64,000 nucleotides of DNA from Paguma larvata (lineage: Eukaryota; Chordata; Mammalia; Carnivora; Viverridae): the NCBI GenBank assembly GCA_030068075.1, contig CM057829.1, forward strand, positions 87,411,889 to 87,475,888, given 5' to 3'. The notes under the pieces were generated by a model. It was not told where the DNA came from. It did no database searches and was given only the letters and a program-made list of their open reading frames with translations. Within the stretch, counting starts at the first letter, position 1, and every line of letters starts with the position of its first letter. The position numbers were made by a program, and so were the translations under genes. Below are positions 57,706 through 64,000 of the stretch, piece after piece.

Positions 57706-59245
57706 TTACTTTGTTCTTTACATTTGAAATAAGATGCTGAATATATTTGCATGATGGTCCTCTTCTTCCTATAATTTATTTTGCCATAATAATACTTCCT
57801 TGCTCTCTCTTCTATTTTTTTAGTATAGTTGACACACAATATTATATTAGTTTCAGGTATACAAGGTAGTGATTCAACAGGTTTATACGTTATGCTGTGT
57901 TCCCCACAAGCGTGGCGACCATCTGTTAGCCTGCGATGCTACTACGGTATCACTGACTATATTCCCTATGCCGTGTCTTCTATTCCCGTGACTTATTCAT
58001 CCCGTAACTGGAAGCCTGTATCTCCCACTCCTCTTCACACATTTTGCCCATCCCTCCACCACCACACTCGCCTCTGGCAACCATCAGTTTGTTCTCTATA
58101 CTTATAGGTTTGATTCTGCTTTTTGTTTATTCATTTGTTGCTTTTTTTTCCCCTAAAGATTCCACTTACAAGTGAAATCATATTTATCTTTCTCAGTGTG
58201 ATTTATTTCACTTAACAAAATACCCTTCGTGTTGTCACAATCTCATCCTTTTTATGGCTATGTAATATTTCGCAATGTATCTACATACCACATTTTTCTT
58301 ATCTATTTTTTTATTGACACTTAGGTTGATTTCATGTCTTGGCTACTATAAATAATGCTACAATAAACAATAAACACAACGGTGCATATATCTTTTTGAA
58401 TTTGTGTTGTTTTCTTTGAGTAAATGCCCAGTAGTGGAATTACTGGAACATATGGTAATTCTATTTTTACTTTTTGAGGCACCTCCGCTCTGTTCTCCAC
58501 AGTGGCTGTACCGGCTTACATGCCCGTCAACAGTGCACGAGAGTTCCTTATCTTCACATCCCCACCAACAGTTATTTCTTGTGTTTTTGATTTTAGCCAT
58601 TCTAATAAGTATAAGGTGGTATTTCACTGTGGTTTTGATTTGCAGTTCCCTGATGAATAGTGAGGTTGAACATCTTTTCAAGTGTCTGTTGGCCATCTGG
58701 ATGTCTTCTCCGGAGAAATGTCTATTCAGGTCCTCTGCTCATTCTTTAATTGTTTGTGTTTTCATATCGAGTTGTTAAGTTCTTTATATATTTTGGATAT
58801 TAACCCCATTTCAGATACATCATTTGCAAATATCTTCTTCCCATTCAGTAGGTTGTCTTTTTTGCTTTGTTGATGACTTCTTTTGCTGTGTAAATTTTTT
58901 TTATTTTATTTTGATGTAGTCCCAGTAGTTTCTTTTTGCTTTTGCTTCCCTGGCCTTAGTAGACATACCTAGAAAAATGCTGCTACAGCTGATGTTAGAG
59001 AAATTACTGCTTGTGGTCTCTTCTAAAATTTTTGTGATTTCAGGTTTCACGTTTAGGTCTTTAAACCATTTAAGTTTATTTTTGGGTAGGGTATTAAAAG
59101 GTAGTCCATTTTATCCTTTTACACATAGCTGTCCAGTTTTCCTAGCACTATTTACTGAAGAGACTGTCTTTTCCCCATTTTATAATCTTGCCTCCTTTGT
59201 CATAAATTAATTGACCATATAATCATGGGTTTATTTCTGGGCTCT

Positions 59246-59512
59246 CTATTCTGTTCCATTGATCTGTCTATTTGAATGCCAGTACCATACTGTTTTGATT
59301 ACTACAGCTTTGTAGTATACCTTGAAATCTAGAATTGTGATACCTCCAGCTTTGTTCTTTCTCAAGACTGCTTTAGCTATTTGAGGTTTTTTGTGGTTCC
59401 ATACAAATTTTAATGTTATTGGTTCTAGTCTTGTGAAAAATGTGGTTTGTATTTTGATAGGGATTGCACTGAATCTGTAGATTGATTTGGGAAATATCTG
59501 GGATACTTTCAC
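59246..59512 (-). pseudogene. L1 ORF2 fragment
   Basis: 88-codon open remnant of L1 ORF2p with the [16 protein letters not shown] stretch typical of the region C-terminal to the reverse transcriptase core. Flanked by stop codons in all continuing frames. Confidence 0.85.
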
Positions 59513-60520
59513 AATCCTAATCCTTTCAAATCATGAGCATGGAATAGCTCTCTGTTTGCTTGAATCATATTCCATTTCTTTCAACAGTGCTCTATAGCTT
59601 CCAAGCACAGTTCTTTCACCATTTTGGTTAAGTTTATTCATAGGTGTTTTATTCTTTTGGTGCAATTGTAAATGGTGTTATTTTCTTAATTTCTCTTTCT
59701 GCTACTTCATTATTGGTGTATAGAAATGCTACTGATTTTTGGATACTAATTTTATATCCTGCAGTTACTGAATTCATGTCTTACTTCTAGTAGTTTTTTC
59801 ATGGAATCTTTAGGACTTTCTATGTATTGTATCATGTCATCTGCAAATAGTGAGAGTTTGACTTCTTTGCCGATATGGATGACTGTTATTTCTTTTTCTT
59901 GTCTGATTGCTGCGCCTGGGTCTTTCAGTACTATGTTGAATAAATACAGTGAGAGTGGACATCCTCGTCTTATTCCTGATCTTACAGGAAAATCTCTCAG
60001 TTTTTCACCACTGAGTGTGATGTGAGCTGCGGGATGTTCATATAGGGCCTTTATTACACTGACGTATGTTTCCTACTTTATTATTACTATTTTGTGGAGG
60101 TAAGTTCACTCTGCTTTGTTGAGAGTTCTTTTTTTTTTTTTATCATGAAGGATGTTGAATTGTATCCAATGCTTTTTCTGCATTTACTGAAATAATTATA
60201 TGATATTTATTCTTCGTTTTGTTGATGGGGTGTACCACACTGATTGATTCGCAAACACTGAACCATCCTTGTATCCCCGGAATAAATTTTACTTGGTCAT
60301 GGTGAATGATCTTTTAAATGTACTGCTGTGTGAGGTTTTCTAATACTTTGTTAAGCACTTTTGCATCTATGTTCATCACGGACATTGGCCCGTAGTTTTC
60401 TTTTTTTGTGATCTCTTTGGTTTTGGTATCAGGGTAATGCTGGCCTTGTAGAATATATTTGGAAATTTTCCTACCTCCTTAATTTTTTGGAATAGATAAA
60501 GGAGAATAGGTACTAACTCT

Positions 60521-60737
60521 ATTTAATTTTATTTAACAATTATTTATTTTTGAAAAAGAGAGAGATTGTGAGAGTGGGGAGGGGCAGAGAGAGAGAGGGA
60601 GACACAGAATGAGAAGCAGGCTCCAGGCTCCAAGCTCTCAGCACAGAGCCCAATGTGGCGCTCGAACTCACAAACCACAAGATCACGACCTGAGCTGAAG
60701 TTGGATGCTTAACCAACTGAGCCACCCAGGCGCCCCA
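60521..60737 (-). mobile_element. CAN SINE inside L1, antisense
   Basis: TTTAATTTTATTTAACAATTATTTATTTTTG (tail side) to GAGCCACCCAGGCGCCCC. GTACTAACTCT at 60510-60520 and 60738-60748 is a perfect 11-bp duplication. Confidence 0.93.
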
Positions 60738-63573
60738 GTACTAACTCTTCTTTAAATGTCTGGTAGTATTCACCTGTAAATCACCTGGTTCTGAACTTTC
60801 ATTTTTGGTAATTTTTTGATTACTAATTCAATTTCATAATTTGTAATCAGTGTATTCAGATTTTCTATTTTTTCCTAGTTTAGTTTTGGAAGATTGAATG
60901 TTTCTAGGAATTTATCTATTTCTTCTAGGTTGTCCAGTTTGTTGGCATTAAGTTTTCACATTATTCTAATTCTTTGTATTTTGTTGTGTCAGTTTGTTAT
61001 GTCTCTCTTATTTCTGACTTTGAGTCCTTTCTCTTATTTTTGATGACTCTGGCTATGGGTTTATGGATTTATTTATCTTTTCAAAGAATCAGCTCTTGGT
61101 TTCACTGATTTTTTTGTCTATTGCTTTTGGCTTTTTTTTAGTCTCTATATCATTTATTTCTGCTCTGATCTTTATTACTTCTTCTACTCACGTTGAGTTT
61201 TGTTTGTTCTTCTTTTTCTAGTTCCTTTAGCTATATAGATTGTTTATTTGAACTTTCTTGTTTCTTGAGGTAGACCTGTATCACCACATATTTCCCTTAA
61301 AACTGCTTTTGCTGTGTCCCAAAGATTTTGGGCCATTATGTTTTTGTTTCCATTTGTATCTATTCATTTTGTTTGTTTGATTGTTTCATTGACCCATTCA
61401 TTGCTTGTTTAGTATCACACTGTTTAGTCTCCAGATTTTTGTGTCTTTTCTATTTTTTTCTTGTGATTTATTTCTAGTTTCATACTGTTGTAATTGGAAA
61501 AGATACATGGTATGACTTCAATCTTCTCAAACTTATCAAGGCTTGTTTTGTGGCCTAATACATGATCTATGTGGGAGAATGTTCCATGCACAATAAAAAA
61601 GAATGTGTATTCTGTTGTTTTCAGATGGAATTTCTATATATCTGTTATTTCCCTCTAGTACAATATATCATTCAAAGACATTATTTCCTTGTTGATTTTC
61701 TGCCTGGATAATCTATCCATTGATGCTAAGTAAAATGTTAAAGTCCACTGCTCTTACTGTCTTATCATCAATTTCTCTCTTTATGTCCATTAGTGTTTGC
61801 TCATTGTAGGCAGGTGCTCCAGTGTTGGGTGCACAGATATTTACAACTGTTACATCCTTTTACTGAATTGATCCCTTTATCATTATGTAATGCCCTTTGT
61901 CTCTTGTTTTGGTCTTTGTTTTAAAATCTACTTTGTCTGATATAAGTATTGCTACTGTGTTTTTGGTTTTTGGTTTTCCACTTCCATTTGCATGGTGAAT
62001 ATTTCTCCATCCCTTCACTTTCAGTGTATATAACTTTCAGTCTGAGGTGAGTCTCCTGTAGTCGGGATAACGATGAGTCTTGGGTTTTTTTTTCTTTTTT
62101 TAAACCCATTTTGCCACCCTATGTCTTTTGATTGGAGCATTTTGGCCATTTACATTTAAGTAATTATTGACAGGTGTGTACTTATTGCCATTTTATTATT
62201 TGTCTTCCAGTTGTTTTTGTAGTTCTCCCCGTTCCTTCCTTCTTCTCTTGCTCTCTATCCTTATGATTGATGAATTTCTATAGTGTTACGTTTGGCTTTC
62301 TTTCTCTTTATTTTTTGTGTATCTCATGAGGTTCAAATATAGCATCCTAAGTATACAGCAGTCTATATTAATTTGATGAGCTTTAAGTTCAAAAGCATTC
62401 TAAAAACAAAACAGAAAAAGAAAAAGAAAAAAATTTTTCTTTTTCCCCTTCATGTTTTACGAATATGTCGTCCTATTTTACATCTTTTTATTTGTAATTT
62501 TCTTATATCTAATTATGGCCCTTTCTTTTCCACTTAAAGAAGCCCCTTTAACATTTCTTGTAAGTCTGGCTTAGTGGTGATAAACTCCTTTAGTTTTCAT
62601 TTGGGAAACTCTTTATCTCTCCTTCAAATCTGAATGACAACCTTGCAGAGCAGGGTATTCTTGGAATGTATCACTTCACTCCCTCCTGGCCTGCAGAGTT
62701 TCTGCTAAAAAATCAGCTGACAGTCTTACAGGTTTTCCTGTGTAGGCAATTTTTTGTTTCTCTCTTGCTTTTAAGCTTCTCTTGATCTTTAACCTTTAAA
62801 ATTTTAATTATTATGTGTTGTAGTGTGGACCTCCTTGGGTTCATCTTGTTTGGAACTCTCTTCTTCGATGTGGATGTCTAATTCCTTCCCTAGGTTAGGC
62901 AAGTTTTTAGCTACTGTTGCTTTAAATAAATTTTTCACCCCTTTCTCTCGCTTCTTCTTCTTCTTCTGGGACCCCTGTAACGTGAAAACGTGAATGTTTG
63001 TTTGCTTGATGTTATCTAAGAGATCTCTTAATCTATCCTCGTTTTTTTTGTTTGTTTGTTTGTTTTTTTTTTAAAAGTCTTTTCTCTTTTTGATGTTCAT
63101 CTTGGGTGCTTTCCATTACCCTGTCTTCCAGATCTCTGATATGTTCTTCTGCATCTGCTAATTGTTGATTTCCTCTCGTGGGTTTTTTACTTCAGTTACT
63201 GTATTCTTCACCTCTGATTGCTTCTTGTGTATGTTTTCTATCTCTTTACTGAAGGTTTCACTGGGTTCTTCCACTGTTCTCCCCAGCCTCGTATGATCAT
63301 TATTTTAAATTCCTTCTCAGGCATAGTTTTTATTTCTGCTCCACTTAGTTCCTTTCTTCTTCTTTTTTTCGAGCATATTCCTCTGTCTGTTTATTTTGCT
63401 TGACTTTCTGTGTTTATTTCTATGGATTAGGATGTAGGCTACTTCTCCTAAACTTGAAGGAATGGTCTTGTGTTTGGTTATCCCCTATGCAGATTATATG
63501 CTTGGTGACTTTTGCTGGCTGGCTGGCTGGAGCTGTGGCTGGCATGGGTAGGGAGGACCTGGTACTTTCCACA

Positions 63574-64000
63574 TAATGAATGCCCTGTCAGGACAGCTAC
63601 AACTGAAGCAGATGCATGTCAGGATGTCCCAGGGTTCTGTGCAGAGAGGCACACTAGCAAGACAGCCGAAGCTGAAATGGGTAAAAGCGAGGGTGTCCCA
63701 GGGGTACCTCTGTGCAGGAGGTACCTTGGCAGAATGGCTGGAGCTGATGTGGTATGCATGCTGGGAGATCCCTGAGGTCTCTGCACAGAAGGTACCCTAG
63801 CAGGAGAGCTGAAACTAAAGTGGGTGTCAGCTGGGGGGACATGCGACTCTACACACAGAGGCACCTTGGAAGGACAGCTGAAGTAGAAATGGATATAAAC
63901 TCGGGTGTTCCTGGATTCTCCACACAGAGGATACCCTGAATCGTGGCTGTAGTTGGGGTGGAGTACAGGCTGGGAGGTCCTGGGGTATTCCATGCAGGGG
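63574..64000. repeat. About 70-bp tandem array, truncated by the window edge
   Basis: About six degenerate units with starts near 63574, 63646, 63718, 63788, 63858, 63927 and 63996 (spacings 69 to 72). Each unit has GAGG(T/C)ACC-like start, an AGCTGAAGCTGA-like middle and GTCC(C/T)-then-TCTGTGCAGAG-like end. It lies at the 5' side of the L1, so it may be an L1 5'UTR monomer array; otherwise a minisatellite. Confidence 0.7.

Larger units (their letters stand above)
57820..63480 (-). mobile_element. Nearly full-length degraded LINE-1 (same strand as FBXL4)
   Basis: Minus-strand L1 in order from low to high coordinate: poly(A)/3' end (TTTTTTTAGTATAGTTGACAC at 57816), 3'UTR, ORF2 C-terminal half, reverse transcriptase region, endonuclease region (about 61-62 kb), then ORF1-like remnants (about 62.5-63.4 kb). 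The longest intact piece, 59246-59512, translates to an ORF2 segment including [20 protein letters not shown] and [12 protein letters not shown]. All else is broken by stops, so it cannot move. A CAN SINE (60521-60737) is inserted in it. Confidence 0.85.

Noticed and set aside
58404..58778. 124-codon plus-strand frame in the right end
   Set aside because: It is the antisense reading of the L1 3' region, not a gene.

Overview
The window is mammalian and almost certainly from a cat-family (felid) genome. About twenty tRNA-derived SINEs of the Carnivora CAN type are scattered through it. Their body (GGGGCGCCTGGGTGGCTCAG at the head, then an A box/B box region, a CT-rich stretch and an A-rich tail) matches the felid form, including the 'GTGCTGACAGCTCAGAGCC' block. 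Ancient mammalian repeats (L2, MIR, MER5, MaLR LTRs, L1, a hAT-Charlie relic) fill much of the rest.

Two real protein-coding loci are visible. The first is the complete, intronless POU3F2 (BRN2) gene on the + strand: CDS 20163-21494, 443 aa, with poly-Gly and poly-Gln tracts, a POU-specific domain and a POU homeodomain. Upstream of it lie CCAAT and GC-box promoter elements and a short upstream ORF that overlaps the start codon. Downstream is a 3'UTR of about 2.5 kb. The second is the terminal coding exon of FBXL4 on the - strand (56553-56716), which puts everything to its right inside an FBXL4 intron. The two genes are tail to tail, about 32 kb apart; I recognise this as the human 6q16 arrangement.

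Layout: 1-9 kb is a repeat-bearing gene desert. 9.3-19.5 kb is a GC-rich approach to POU3F2, with separate CpG-dense blocks (about 9.3-10.3, 12.9-13.5 and 16.6-18.9 kb) alternating with AT-rich, repeat-poor stretches that look like conserved enhancers (about 11.45-11.94 and 14.64-15.4 kb). 19.6-24.1 kb is the POU3F2 transcription unit. 24-36 kb is repeat-poor flank with more CpG-dense blocks (27.7-29.3, 29.8-30.9, 33-34 kb) and homeodomain-site-rich AT stretches. 36.4-48 kb is dominated by CAN SINEs and old LTR/L2 copies. 48-50 kb is repeat-poor and enhancer-like. 50.3-54 kb holds an L1 tail and a degraded hAT-Charlie transposon. 54-57.5 kb holds the FBXL4 end and SINEs. 57.8-63.5 kb is a degraded, nearly full-length L1 in antisense, followed by a roughly 70-bp tandem array cut by the window edge.

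No bacterial-type system, CRISPR array, tRNA or rRNA gene is present. The many long reading frames in GC-rich blocks look like CpG-island artefacts. The most interesting signals are regulatory: the overlapping uORF, the POU-like and homeodomain sites in repeat-poor blocks, multiple gene-less CpG islands, and a possible very short FBXL4 3'UTR. I had no alignments, so conservation claims are inference from repeat absence and motif content.
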